NCBI GenBank assembly: GCA_963843255.1
Contig: CAWJJQ010000008.1
Span: 1-64,000, forward strand
Length of the DNA stretch: 64,000 nucleotides
Source: Bog-159 sp963843255
GTDB taxonomy: Bacteria > Acidobacteriota > Terriglobia > Bryobacterales > Bryobacteraceae
Direction: 5' to 3'
The translations under genes and the position numbers were made by a program. Below, in pieces: positions 44,564-54,063 of this stretch. Within the stretch, counting starts at the first letter, position 1. Every line of letters starts with the position of its first letter. The notes under the pieces were generated by a model, which saw only the letters and a program-made list of their open reading frames with translations, had not been told where the DNA came from and searched no databases.

Positions 44564-46030
44564 ATGGCCATGCCGTCACAATCCGCCGATCGTCCGATGC
44601 CGGCGCCGTTCTCCAATTATGAGATCGCGGCCGCATATGACGAAATGTTCCGCGCCGGGGGGCGCCCCAGGCCGCAATACAAACATCTTTATACGCAGCT
44701 TCTGCATCTTCCGTCCGAAGAACTGCACCGCAGCAAACGGGAGGCCGATCTTTCGTTCTTCAACCAGGGCATCACCTTTACAGTTTACGGGCGATCCGAG
44801 GGCACCGAGCAGATCTTTCCACACGATCTGGTGCCGCGCATCATCACCAGTTCGGAGTGGGCCACCATCGAACGCGGCCTGACACAGCGCATTACAGCCC
44901 TCAACCTCTTCCTGGCCGACGTTTACCACGACCGGCGGATCGTGAAGGACCGGGTGATCCCGGGCGAAATCATTTATACCTGCAAACACTTTCGCAGGCA
45001 GATGGAGGGGGTCAAAGTCCCGCGCGACGTTTATGTCAGCGTGGTGGGCACGGACCTGATTCGCCTGCCGGACGGACGGTTCGTGGTCCTGGAAGATAAT
45101 CTGCGCGTTCCGAGCGGCGTCTCGTATATGCTCACCAGCCGCAAGGTGATGAAGCAGATCTTCCCTGCCCTGTTTCGAAAGTGCGGCGTCCGTCCCATCG
45201 AGCATTACAGCCAGGCGCTATTTTCCACGCTGCGTTCCCTGGCGCCGGAGGGCCGGTCCACGATCGTCCTGCTCACGCCCGGCATTTACAACTCCGCGTA
45301 CTTCGAGCACGCATTCCTGGCCAGACAAATGGGAATCGAACTGGTAGAGGGCCGGGACCTGGTGGTGCACGACAACAAGGTCTACATGCGGACCACTTCC
45401 GGCCTGCAGCGCGTGGATGTGATTTACCGCCGTGTGGACGACGACTTCGTGGATCCGCTGGCTTTCCGGGCCGACTCTTCCCTGGGCGTGGCCGGACTCT
45501 TCAATGCATACCGCGCAGGAAACGTGGTGCTGGCGAATGCCCTGGGCACCGGAGTGGCCGACGATAAGGCCATATATTCCTATGTTCCGAAAATCATCCG
45601 GTATTACATGGGCGAGGATCCCATTGTGGACAACGTCGAGACTTTTATGATGACCGACGCCGCGCAGCGTGACGAGGTATGCGGAAACCTGGAGAAGTAT
45701 GTCGTAAAAGCGGTGGGCGAATCAGGGGGCTACGGCATGCTGATCGGTCCGCACAGCAGCCGTGCGCAGCAAGACGAATTCCGCGACAGGATCATGGCCG
45801 ATCCCAGAAACTATATCGCGCAGCCGACGCTCACGCTTTCCACGGCTCCGTGCTTTATGAATGGCCGGATTGAGCCGCGCCACGTGGATCTGCGGCCTTA
45901 TATTCTGTTCGGAGAGAAGGTTACGATCGTACCAGGAGGGCTTACTCGGGTGGCGCTGCGCAAGGGTTCTCTGGTGGTGAACTCGTCGCAGGGCGGAGGA
46001 TCGAAAGACACATGGGTCTTGCAGAATTGA
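44564..46030 (+). CDS. Circularly permuted type-2 ATP-grasp protein A
   Basis: The 488-residue product is full length for the circularly permuted ATP-grasp family (formerly DUF404/DUF407): 'NQGITFTVYGRSEGTEQIFP', 'DGRFVVLEDNLRVPSGVSYM', 'VLLTPGIYNSAYFEHAFLAR', 'DVIYRRVDDDFVDPLAFR' and a C-terminal 'VNSSQGGGSKDTWVLQ'. ATP-grasp enzymes form carboxylate-amine bonds at the expense of ATP, so a peptide-like ligation is predicted. It is the first gene of the forward cluster; its stop codon directly abuts an interspersed repeat pair, which separates it from its usual partner, alpha-E. Confidence 0.9.
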   Translation: MAMPSQSADRPMPAPFSNYEIAAAYDEMFRAGGRPRPQYKHLYTQLLHLPSEELHRSKREADLSFFNQGITFTVYGRSEGTEQIFPHDLVPRIITSSEWATIERGLTQRITALNLFLADVYHDRRIVKDRVIPGEIIYTCKHFRRQMEGVKVPRDVYVSVVGTDLIRLPDGRFVVLEDNLRVPSGVSYMLTSRKVMKQIFPALFRKCGVRPIEHYSQALFSTLRSLAPEGRSTIVLLTPGIYNSAYFEHAFLARQMGIELVEGRDLVVHDNKVYMRTTSGLQRVDVIYRRVDDDFVDPLAFRADSSLGVAGLFNAYRAGNVVLANALGTGVADDKAIYSYVPKIIRYYMGEDPIVDNVETFMMTDAAQRDEVCGNLEKYVVKAVGESGGYGMLIGPHSSRAQQDEFRDRIMADPRNYIAQPTLTLSTAPCFMNGRIEPRHVDLRPYILFGEKVTIVPGGLTRVALRKGSLVVNSSQGGGSKDTWVLQN

Positions 46031-46220
46031 AGCGCAACGGGGCGCGTGTCCGTGCCGCCAAACAGGATAGGAACTCGCGGGATAATGGCGGCGCGGCCGT
46101 AGCCCCGTTTTGTGCGATTCCTCAAAAGCGCAAAGGGGCGGGTAACCCGCGCCGCCATGCAGGACAGGAACTCCGCTGCTTTCAGCGGCGCGGGGCGTCC
46201 TGTTTTGCGCGAGTTCCTCA
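46031..46220 (+). repeat. Two tandem GC-rich interspersed repeats, copies b and c
   Basis: Copy b (46031-46124) is close to the 96-bp repeat inside hicB. Copy c (46125-46220) has the same outer arms (AAAGCGCAAAGGGGCG and TGTTTTGCGCGAGTTCCTCA) but a different inner hairpin (CCGCTGctttCAGCGG). They fill almost the entire gap between the ATP-grasp stop and the alpha-E start. Confidence 0.8.
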
Positions 46221-46238
46221 GAAGGCAGGGGTGCGCTG

Positions 46239-47174
46239 ATGCTTTCGCGCGTGGCCGACAGCCTTTATTGGATGAGCCGGTATTTTGAGCGGGCGGATCA
46301 CTGCGCACGCGTGTTGGAAGCGAACTACAACTTAATGCTGAATCCTTCGAAACTCTCCACCGAAGAGAGATGGCGCCGCATTATGGCGTCGTTGGGTATC
46401 GCTACCACGGCTGACGGCATAGATCCGCAGTTAGCCATGATCCAGCTCACGAGCAACCCCAAGCACGAATCGTCCATCGTCTCCTGCATCACGGAGTGCC
46501 GCGAAAATGCGGGACAGGTTCGCGAACAGATCAGCTCGGAGATGTGGGAACGGCTGAACCGCCTGTATCACCAGGTGACGCAGACCGATACGCGGGTGGA
46601 GATGGATGCCGACCCGCTGCGGCTGGTCGCTGCCGTGCGGGAAGGCGCATATCACTTTCAAGGTGTCACTGCCGCCACCATGAATCACGGCGAGGGCTGG
46701 CAGTTTATCGAACTGGGTAAGTACATGGAGCGTTCCTGTGCATTGCCGGTCCTGTTGTACGCCTATTTCACGACTTCCAGCCAGACGGACGATCTGGACT
46801 GGGTGGGGCTGCTGGCAAGCTGCGCCGCATTTGAATCGTATTGCAAGGTCTACACGGCCGATCTGAAGCCCCACTCGATTGCAGAGTTCCTTTTATTGAA
46901 TCCGGAGTTTCCGTATTCCGTGCGCTATGCCGTCGAGCGTATGAACGCAGCGCTGGCGGCAATTTCGAAAACCTCGTTCAAACACGCGACCGGCAGAATC
47001 GACCGCATTGCCGGCAGGCTGCGCGCGTTTCTGGCTTACGCCCAAATCAACGATATTATGGCGGGCGGGCTGCACCGCTACCTCGACAGTGTCATTGAGC
47101 AATGCAAAAGCCTGCATGCGGCGGTTCACGAATTGTATATCGATTATCCGATCCAGACGGCCCTGGAGGCTTGA
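46239..47174 (+). CDS. Alpha-E domain protein (DUF403)
   Basis: The 311-residue all-helical protein starts MLSRVADSLYWMSRYFERAD, which contains the Glu-Arg motif for which the alpha-E domain is named, and continues with conserved 'LNHGEGWQFIELGKYMERS'-type helices. The biochemical role of alpha-E is unknown; it consistently accompanies circularly permuted ATP-grasp and transglutaminase-like proteins. Its stop overlaps the start of the transglutaminase gene (TGATG), so they are translationally coupled. Confidence 0.9.
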   Translation: MLSRVADSLYWMSRYFERADHCARVLEANYNLMLNPSKLSTEERWRRIMASLGIATTADGIDPQLAMIQLTSNPKHESSIVSCITECRENAGQVREQISSEMWERLNRLYHQVTQTDTRVEMDADPLRLVAAVREGAYHFQGVTAATMNHGEGWQFIELGKYMERSCALPVLLYAYFTTSSQTDDLDWVGLLASCAAFESYCKVYTADLKPHSIAEFLLLNPEFPYSVRYAVERMNAALAAISKTSFKHATGRIDRIAGRLRAFLAYAQINDIMAGGLHRYLDSVIEQCKSLHAAVHELYIDYPIQTALEA

Positions 47175-48142
47175 TGTTCTACGCGATCCGCCATTTCACC
47201 CGCTTTCGATACAGCCGTCCAGTCTGGCAGAGCGTGATGGAAGTGCGCATGCAGCCGCGCAGCGAGCACACCCAGCGGTGTTTCACGTTTCAGTTGTCGA
47301 TCAGCCCCAAGGCCAGGATTTTCTCGTACCAGGATCATGTGGGCAACTTCGTGCACCATTTCGATGTACCGGAACAGCACCGGCAGCTAACGGTTATCGC
47401 GGACGCTTTAGTGGATGTGGAAACTCCTTCGCCGCTGCCGGAAACGCTCGGCCCCGATGCATGGAATGAACTCGACGCCTTGATCGATGGCGACGATTAC
47501 TGGGATATGCTGATGCCCAGCCGTTTTGCCCGGACTTCACCGGAGTTGGAAGCGCTGGCGAAGGAGTTCGAGGTGGACCGGCGAGGCGACCGCCAGCCGC
47601 TGGAACTGCTGACCACGCTGAACCGCAAGCTTTACCATCACTTCTCTTATGTACAGCGCAGCACCCAGGTGGATACGGCGATCGAAGAAGCGATCCGGTC
47701 GCGGCAGGGTGTTTGCCAGGATTTTGCGCACATCATGATCGCCATGGTGCGGAATTTAAGGATTCCGTGCCGCTATGTGAGCGGCTACCTGCATCGCGAT
47801 CCCGATCGTGCCGATCGCTCCGACCCAGGCGCCACGCACGCCTGGGTAGAGGCGCTTCTGCCCCGGATCGGCTGGGTGGGCTTCGACCCGACCAATAACC
47901 TGATCGTGGGCGGCAGGCACATTCGCACGGCAATCGGGCGCGATTACGCGGATGTATCGCCCACCGTGGGAACCATGAAAGGATCCGCCGAGACGGAGCT
48001 ACAGGTGCGTGTCCGTGTAATCCCTTCCGCTGCCGTGCTGCCGCCCGATAAAGAGTTCGCCGCCGACGAGGAGTGGTCCCGTTTTCTAGAGAATGATCAG
48101 CGGGCTGAAAGTTTGCACGCACAGCAGCAACAACAGCAGTAA
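47174..48142 (+). CDS. Transglutaminase-like protein B
   Basis: The 322-residue protein has an N-terminal beta domain ('IRHFTRFRYSRPVWQSVMEV') and a papain-like catalytic core with Cys181 in 'RQGVCQDFAHIMIAMVRN', His222 in 'ATHAWVEALLP' and Asp238 in 'GWVGFDPTNNLI', so a complete triad. Bacterial members of this family act as proteases, amidases or acyl transferases. The C-terminus ends in a run of seven glutamines, encoded by repeated CAGCAACAG units. Confidence 0.9.
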   Translation: MFYAIRHFTRFRYSRPVWQSVMEVRMQPRSEHTQRCFTFQLSISPKARIFSYQDHVGNFVHHFDVPEQHRQLTVIADALVDVETPSPLPETLGPDAWNELDALIDGDDYWDMLMPSRFARTSPELEALAKEFEVDRRGDRQPLELLTTLNRKLYHHFSYVQRSTQVDTAIEEAIRSRQGVCQDFAHIMIAMVRNLRIPCRYVSGYLHRDPDRADRSDPGATHAWVEALLPRIGWVGFDPTNNLIVGGRHIRTAIGRDYADVSPTVGTMKGSAETELQVRVRVIPSAAVLPPDKEFAADEEWSRFLENDQRAESLHAQQQQQQ

Positions 48143-48162
48143 GCATCGGGACCGCGGATCAC

Positions 48163-51100
48163 ATGGCCATTCACGTCGCGCTTCACCATCGCACACACTA
48201 CCGGTACGACCGGCGGGTGTCTCTCGGACCTCACATCGTCAGGCTGCGCCCCGCCCCCCACTGCCGAACGCCGATCCTGGCCTATTCGTTGAAGGTTCGG
48301 CCGGAAAACCATTTCCTTAACTGGCAGCAGGACCCGCAGAGCAACTATCTGGCCCGTCTGGTCTTCCCGGAACCCACCACGGAACTTCTGGTCGAGGTGG
48401 ATCTGGTGGCGGAGATGGCGGTATACAATCCGTTCGACTTCTTCCTCGAGCCGTACGCGGAGAACTGCCCGTTTTCCTACGAAGATTCAGCCGCGCGCGA
48501 GCTTCGCCCATACCTAGAAACCGAGCCGGCGGGGCCTCTGCTTGCCGCTCTCCTCGCCCGGGCGCCGCGGGGAAGTACCCGCACCATCGACTATCTGGTC
48601 GGCCTGAATCGGCTGGTGCAAAGCGAAATCGGGTATGTCATTCGCATGGAGCCCGGCATTCAGACATGCGAACAGACACTCGGATTACGTTCCGGTTCGT
48701 GCCGCGATTCGGCATGGCTGCTGGTGCAGCTCATGCGGCATCTCGGACTGGCGGCACGCTTCGTTTCCGGCTACCTGATTCAACTGGTGGCGGACGTGAA
48801 GCCGCTCGAGGGGCCGTCCGGCCCGACCGCCGATTTTACGGATCTGCACGCGTGGACGGAGGTCTATCTTCCCGGCGCCGGGTGGGTGGGATTCGATCCT
48901 ACATCCGGCTTGCTGGCGGGCGAAGGCCACATCCCGCTGGCATGCACTCCGGACGCGAGCAGCGCGGCGCCCATCTCCGGGCTGCTGGACCCGTGCAACA
49001 CCGAGTTCATGCACAAGATGACGGTGGAGCGTATCTACGAATCTCCGCGCGTCACCAAGCCGTACACTGCCGAACAATGGCGAGCCATCGAACGGCTGGG
49101 CCACCAGGTGGACGCAGATCTGCGCGGGGGAGACGTGCGGCTCACCATGGGCGGCGAGCCCACTTTCGTGTCGTTGGACGATCCTGACGGCGCCGAATGG
49201 AACACCGCCGCGCTGGGTCCGGTAAAGCGGCAGCGCGCGGTGGATCTGCTGGGCAGGCTGCGCCGGCATTTTGCTCCGGGCGGTCTGCTGCATTTCGGAC
49301 AGGGAAAGTGGTATCCCGGCGAGCCGTTGCCGCGCTGGGCATTCAGTTGCCACTGGCGCAAGGACGGCGTGCCTATATGGGAGGACGCCGGCCTGATCGC
49401 CGAAGATGGCAAGGACTACGGCTACGGGGCCGAGCAGGCGCGGCAATTTCTGGAAGCCTTGACGCGCCGTCTCGAGGTGAGCCAGGCTTTCACCATCACA
49501 GCTTACGAGGACGTGTTCTATTACCTGTGGAAGGAACGCAAGCTTCCGGTGAACGTGGATCCACTGGATTCCAAGCTTGCCGATCCCGTGGAACGCGCGC
49601 GCCTGGCGCGGATTTTCGAGCTGGGGCTGGGCCAGCCGGCCGGGTATGTGCTGCCATTGCGCCGCATTCCAACTGCTTCGGGCACGCCGCGCTGGACCAG
49701 CCAGCCCTGGTTCGTTGCTTGGAAGGAGATGTTCCTGATTCCGGGCGATTCGTCGATGGGATACCGTTTGCCGCTGGAATCGCTCCCCTGGACCAAGCCG
49801 GAAGACGTGCTGTATTCCTACGAACCCGATCCTTTCGAGAAACGCGCGCGCCTGCCGATGCGCGTGGATCACAAGCCCTACCTTTTCGACGCTGCTGCTA
49901 TCGCCGACGATCCGGCGCCTGACGCGGAGAAAGCCAAACCACCCAAGAAGGGCGAATCGGCTGCATGGATCGCACGTCCGGCGCTTTGCGTAGAGCCTCG
50001 CGGCGGGCAGCTCTTCGTTTTCATGCCGCCAGTCGAGTATCTGGCGGATTATTTTGACCTGGTGACGGCCATCGAAGACACGGCCGCGTATCTGAAAATG
50101 CCCGTGCTGTTGGAGGGCTACGTGCCTCCGCCCGATCCACGCATCGCGGTGCTGAAAGTGACGCCGGATCCCGGAGTCATCGAAGTGAACATCCACCCCG
50201 CGGCATCCTGGGACGAGCTGGCGGCAACCACGACTAAGCTTTATGAACTCGCGCGCCAGAGCCGTTTGGGCACAGAGAAATTCATGCTGGACGGACAACA
50301 CACCGGCACGGGCGGCGGTAATCACGTGGTGATGGGAGGACCGACGCCGGCGGACAGCCCGTTCCTGCGGCGGCCCGACCTTTTGCGCAGCCTGGTCGGT
50401 TACTGGCACAATCACCCTTCGCTGTCGTACCTCCTTTCCGGGTTGTTTATCGGTCCCACCAGCCAGCATCCACGGGTAGACGAGGCACGCACGGATTCCA
50501 TTTACGAGCTGGAGATCGCCTTCGACCAGATCCCCGATAAGGATTCGCCGCCTAGTCCTATGTGGCTGGCGGATCGCGTCTTCCGGCACCTGCTCACGGA
50601 TCTGGCGGGCAATACGCATCGGGCGGAGTTTTGCATCGACAAGCTGTACTCGCCCGACGCCAGCGGATCGCGGCTGGGGCTGGTGGAGCTGCGGGCATTC
50701 GAGATGCCGCCGCACGCGCAGATGAGCCTGACGCAACAGTTGCTAGTGCGGGCGCTGACGGCGCTTTTCTGGGAGAACCCGTACCGGCGGAAGCTCGAGT
50801 GGTGGGGAACGGTGCTGCACGACCGCTTTATGCTGCCCCATTTCGTCGAAATGGATTGGGAGGATGTGATGACGGACCTGCGCGAAGCGGGTTACGATTT
50901 TCAACACGCCTGGTTCGCTCCGCATTTCGAGTTTCGATTTCCGCAGGTCGGCGCCATCACCCGGCGGGACATGCGGCTGGAATTGCGGCGCGCGTTGGAA
51001 CCCTGGCACGTGCTGGGGGAGGAAGCCTCGGGCACGGCGACCGTGCGCAATGTGGACTCGTCGGTGGAGCGCCTGCAGGTTAAGGTCACGGGGATGAGCG

Positions 51101-51480
51101 GCGACCGCTTCGTGGTGGCGTGCAACGGCCGCCGCGTGCCGCTCAGTTCCACGGGGACGGCGGGCGAATTCGTGGCGGGAGTGCGGTACCGCGCATGGCA
51201 GCCTCCGTCGTGCCTTCACCCCAATATTCCGGTGCACTCCCCGCTGGTCTTCGATATCGTAGACACCTGGTCCGGACGTTCTATCGGGGGATGCACTTAT
51301 CATGTGAGCCATCCGGGAGGGCGGGCCAATGAGCAGTTTCCAGTAAACGCGCAGGAGGCGGAAAGCCGGCGTTTGGCGCGGTTCAGGGATACCGGCCACA
51401 CTCCGGGTATGATGGTGGTGCCGGCAGAGGAGCGCAACCCCGAATTTCCGCTCACGCTGGATTTGCGGCGCAAGACCTAA
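48163..51480 (+). CDS. Fusion of transglutaminase-like domain and DUF2126 amidoligase
   Basis: The 1105-residue protein has an N-terminal transglutaminase-like domain (residues ~1-290; Cys180 in 'RSGSCRDSAWLLVQLMRH', His229 in 'DLHAWTEVYL', Asp245 in 'GFDPTSG') joined to a DUF2126 region (~300-1105) with 'RLTMGGEPTFVSLDDPDGAE', 'GKWYPGEPLPRWAF' and 'GTGGGNHVVMGGPTPAD'. DUF2126 has been predicted to be a glutamine-synthetase-like carboxylate-amine ligase. One chain therefore appears to combine bond formation and bond cleavage or transfer. Experimental data for the family are scarce. Confidence 0.9.
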   Translation: MAIHVALHHRTHYRYDRRVSLGPHIVRLRPAPHCRTPILAYSLKVRPENHFLNWQQDPQSNYLARLVFPEPTTELLVEVDLVAEMAVYNPFDFFLEPYAENCPFSYEDSAARELRPYLETEPAGPLLAALLARAPRGSTRTIDYLVGLNRLVQSEIGYVIRMEPGIQTCEQTLGLRSGSCRDSAWLLVQLMRHLGLAARFVSGYLIQLVADVKPLEGPSGPTADFTDLHAWTEVYLPGAGWVGFDPTSGLLAGEGHIPLACTPDASSAAPISGLLDPCNTEFMHKMTVERIYESPRVTKPYTAEQWRAIERLGHQVDADLRGGDVRLTMGGEPTFVSLDDPDGAEWNTAALGPVKRQRAVDLLGRLRRHFAPGGLLHFGQGKWYPGEPLPRWAFSCHWRKDGVPIWEDAGLIAEDGKDYGYGAEQARQFLEALTRRLEVSQAFTITAYEDVFYYLWKERKLPVNVDPLDSKLADPVERARLARIFELGLGQPAGYVLPLRRIPTASGTPRWTSQPWFVAWKEMFLIPGDSSMGYRLPLESLPWTKPEDVLYSYEPDPFEKRARLPMRVDHKPYLFDAAAIADDPAPDAEKAKPPKKGESAAWIARPALCVEPRGGQLFVFMPPVEYLADYFDLVTAIEDTAAYLKMPVLLEGYVPPPDPRIAVLKVTPDPGVIEVNIHPAASWDELAATTTKLYELARQSRLGTEKFMLDGQHTGTGGGNHVVMGGPTPADSPFLRRPDLLRSLVGYWHNHPSLSYLLSGLFIGPTSQHPRVDEARTDSIYELEIAFDQIPDKDSPPSPMWLADRVFRHLLTDLAGNTHRAEFCIDKLYSPDASGSRLGLVELRAFEMPPHAQMSLTQQLLVRALTALFWENPYRRKLEWWGTVLHDRFMLPHFVEMDWEDVMTDLREAGYDFQHAWFAPHFEFRFPQVGAITRRDMRLELRRALEPWHVLGEEASGTATVRNVDSSVERLQVKVTGMSGDRFVVACNGRRVPLSSTGTAGEFVAGVRYRAWQPPSCLHPNIPVHSPLVFDIVDTWSGRSIGGCTYHVSHPGGRANEQFPVNAQEAESRRLARFRDTGHTPGMMVVPAEERNPEFPLTLDLRRKT

Positions 51481-51522
51481 GATGAGTCCCGCGGTTTTGG
51501 GACTGTTTGGCGTAAGTTCCCT

Positions 51523-54063
51523 ATGAATATTGCCGGACAAACACTCGATGCTCCATCGCTGTGCGCCGGCTATCGCCAGCCCGACGGCGTTTATGACGAG
51601 ATGTCGGCGACGCCGGGTGTGCTGCACCCTTACTGGGACAGATTCATGGGCGCAATGTCCGGGCTTGGCGTAGAGGAACTGGCGCGCCGCTGGAAGATCG
51701 CCCGGCAGCGCATCCGGGAAAACGGCGTCACGTATAACGTTTACGGTGATCCGCTAGGAATGGACCGGCCATGGGACCTGGATTCGATCCCCCTTCTGAT
51801 ACCGCCAACGGAATGGAACCGGCTGGAGGCCGGCCTGATCCAACGCGCGCGCCTGTTGAACCAGGTGCTTGCCGACCTCTACGGCCCACAAGAATTGCTG
51901 CGGGGCGGCTTTCTCCCGCCGGCGCTGGTATTCGCCAACCCGGGCTTCTGGCGAGCGTGCCACGGCATGGCGAATCCCGTGCATCCTTACCTGCACCTGC
52001 TGGCCATCGACCTGGCGCGATCGCCCGACGGCCAATGGTGGGTGCTCTCGGATCGCACGCAGGCCCCTTCGGGGGCAGGCTACGCGCTGGAAAACCGCAC
52101 GGTTCTGGCGGAAACTTTTCCGGACTTATTCCGCGAGTTCCAGATCGAGCGGCTGTCTTTGTTCTTTCGTTCGTTCAGCGATACTTTGTTGAACCTGTCA
52201 CCTTCGCGGCGCGACAATCCGCGGGTGGTGCTGCTGACGCCGGGACCGTTTAACGAGACGTACTTCGAACATTCGTACCTGGCCCGCCATCTGGGATTCA
52301 CGCTGGTGCAAGGCGGCGACCTGACCGTTCGCGAAAGCCGCGTATTTCTTAAGACACTCGAAGGTCTCAAGCCGGTGGATGTCATCCTGCGGCGCGTGGA
52401 CGATAGCTTTTGCGATCCGATCGAGTTACGATCCGACTCGTTTCTGGGAGTTGCCGGATTGGTGGAGGCGGTCCGGGCAGGCAACGTGGTGGTGGCCAAC
52501 GCGCTGGGCAGCGGTCTGATCGAATCGCCGGCCTTCATGCCCTTTCTTCCCTCGCTGTGCCGGCACCTGCTCGGCGAGCCATTGAAGATCCCATCCGTGG
52601 CGACCTGGTGGTGCGGCCAGCCGCAACCACTTGAGTACGTGCTGGACAACCTGGATTTCCTGGTGATCAAGCCGGCCTTTCCGGCGTTCGGCCTGGAACC
52701 GGTCTTTGGCGGGAAACTAACGGGCGAGGAACGATCGCGAACGATTGCGCGTCTGCGAGAGCGGCCCTACGCGTACTCGGGGCAAGAGATTGTGGATCTT
52801 TCGACCACACCGGTGTGGTTCGAGAACGGGTTGAGCCCCCGCAGAGTGGTTCTGCGCGTGTTTCTGGCGGCCTCTGGAGACTCGTGGGTGGCGATGCCCG
52901 GCGGATTGGCGCGGGTATCGCCCTCGCTCGATACGCCGGTAGTCTCGATGCAGCGGGGCGGCGGCAGCAAGGACACCTGGGTGCTTTCGAACCGGCCAGT
53001 GGACGTCTTTACGCTGCACCATCCGCCGGACCAGCCGCTGAATCTGCACCGCGGGGAAGGCACCGATCTTCCCAGCCGGGCCGCCGATCACATCTTCTGG
53101 CTGGGCCGCTACGCGGAGCGCAGCGAGCACCTGGCGCGCGTCCTGCGGTGCATCCTGGTGCGGCTTACGGGCGAATTCGGGGCATCCGGAACAGCGGAGT
53201 GGGATTCGCTGATCAAGCTGCACGAGTGCCTGGCGTCGCGTCATTCGCGGTTATCGGAGGACGATGCGCAAGGCCACCTGGACCAGTGGCGGGACCTGGA
53301 ACAGGAAGTCCTTTCGCTGATTTTTGAAGAGCAGCGCAGCGACAGCCTGAACGCGAACTTCAGCCGTGCGGCGCGGGCGGCAGCACACGTGCGCGATCAC
53401 CTTTCAAGCGACATGCTGCGCATCGTGAACCAATTCGGCGCGGCACACAGCTCAGCCTGGGGATATGCGTCCACGGGCGAGGCGCTGGCCGTTCTGAATC
53501 GAAGCATCGGGACGCTGTCCGCGCTGCGAGGCATCGAAATGGAGAACATCACGCGCGGCGCCGGCTGGCATTTTCTCAGCCTGGGGAGGCGCATCGAGCG
53601 GTGCATTCAGCTCATCGATCTCTTCCGGGGCATCATCGTGCCGCTCAGCTCGCGGACATGGCCGACGCTGGAGATGCTGCTGGAAGTGGCGGACAGCTCC
53701 ATGACTTACCGTTCGCGGTACTTCACCGTACTGCAAGCGGCGCCCGTGCTCGACCTGCTGATGTGTGACCCGGCCAATCCGCGATCGCTGGCGTTCCAAT
53801 TACAGGATCTGCTGGAGCATTGCCGGTGCCTGTCTGGCAGGCCATTGGGCGCGGGATGGCCGGTTTCGAAACAGAAATGCCTGGAAGATGCCGCCGCGAA
53901 CCTGTTTCGCGCGGATACCCAGATGCTGTGCGAACCAGGAGCTGGCAGCTTCCGCCAGCCGCTGGATCAACTGCTGGCCGAGACGGGAGCGGCCCTCCCG
54001 GCTTTATCGGATGCCATCACCCTGATCTATTTCAGCCACGCCGAAATGGAGCGGACCACTTGA
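51523..54063 (+). CDS. Fused circularly permuted ATP-grasp / alpha-E protein B
   Basis: The 846-residue protein has an ATP-grasp part (residues ~60-490: 'ENGVTYNVYGDPLGMDRPWD', 'SDRTQAPSGAGYALENRTVL', 'VVLLTPGPFNETYFEHSYLA', ending 'QRGGGSKDTWVLSNRPVDVF') and an alpha-E part (~520-846: 'AADHIFWLGRYAERSEHLAR', 'GAGWHFLSLGRRIERCIQLI'). The domain order equals that of the separate genes 44564 and 46239. The next gene starts inside its stop codon. It may act with DUF2126 as a second ligase of the system. Confidence 0.92.
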   Translation: MNIAGQTLDAPSLCAGYRQPDGVYDEMSATPGVLHPYWDRFMGAMSGLGVEELARRWKIARQRIRENGVTYNVYGDPLGMDRPWDLDSIPLLIPPTEWNRLEAGLIQRARLLNQVLADLYGPQELLRGGFLPPALVFANPGFWRACHGMANPVHPYLHLLAIDLARSPDGQWWVLSDRTQAPSGAGYALENRTVLAETFPDLFREFQIERLSLFFRSFSDTLLNLSPSRRDNPRVVLLTPGPFNETYFEHSYLARHLGFTLVQGGDLTVRESRVFLKTLEGLKPVDVILRRVDDSFCDPIELRSDSFLGVAGLVEAVRAGNVVVANALGSGLIESPAFMPFLPSLCRHLLGEPLKIPSVATWWCGQPQPLEYVLDNLDFLVIKPAFPAFGLEPVFGGKLTGEERSRTIARLRERPYAYSGQEIVDLSTTPVWFENGLSPRRVVLRVFLAASGDSWVAMPGGLARVSPSLDTPVVSMQRGGGSKDTWVLSNRPVDVFTLHHPPDQPLNLHRGEGTDLPSRAADHIFWLGRYAERSEHLARVLRCILVRLTGEFGASGTAEWDSLIKLHECLASRHSRLSEDDAQGHLDQWRDLEQEVLSLIFEEQRSDSLNANFSRAARAAAHVRDHLSSDMLRIVNQFGAAHSSAWGYASTGEALAVLNRSIGTLSALRGIEMENITRGAGWHFLSLGRRIERCIQLIDLFRGIIVPLSSRTWPTLEMLLEVADSSMTYRSRYFTVLQAAPVLDLLMCDPANPRSLAFQLQDLLEHCRCLSGRPLGAGWPVSKQKCLEDAAANLFRADTQMLCEPGAGSFRQPLDQLLAETGAALPALSDAITLIYFSHAEMERTT

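Noticed and set aside
48685..50736. 683-codon minus-strand ORF
   Set aside because: It lies antisense inside the DUF2126 fusion gene, whose domains are clear. High GC creates the long antisense frame.
53820..54059. N-terminal extension of transglutaminase C
   Set aside because: The extension overlaps conserved alpha-E coding sequence in another frame, and family homology begins at TTG 54060.
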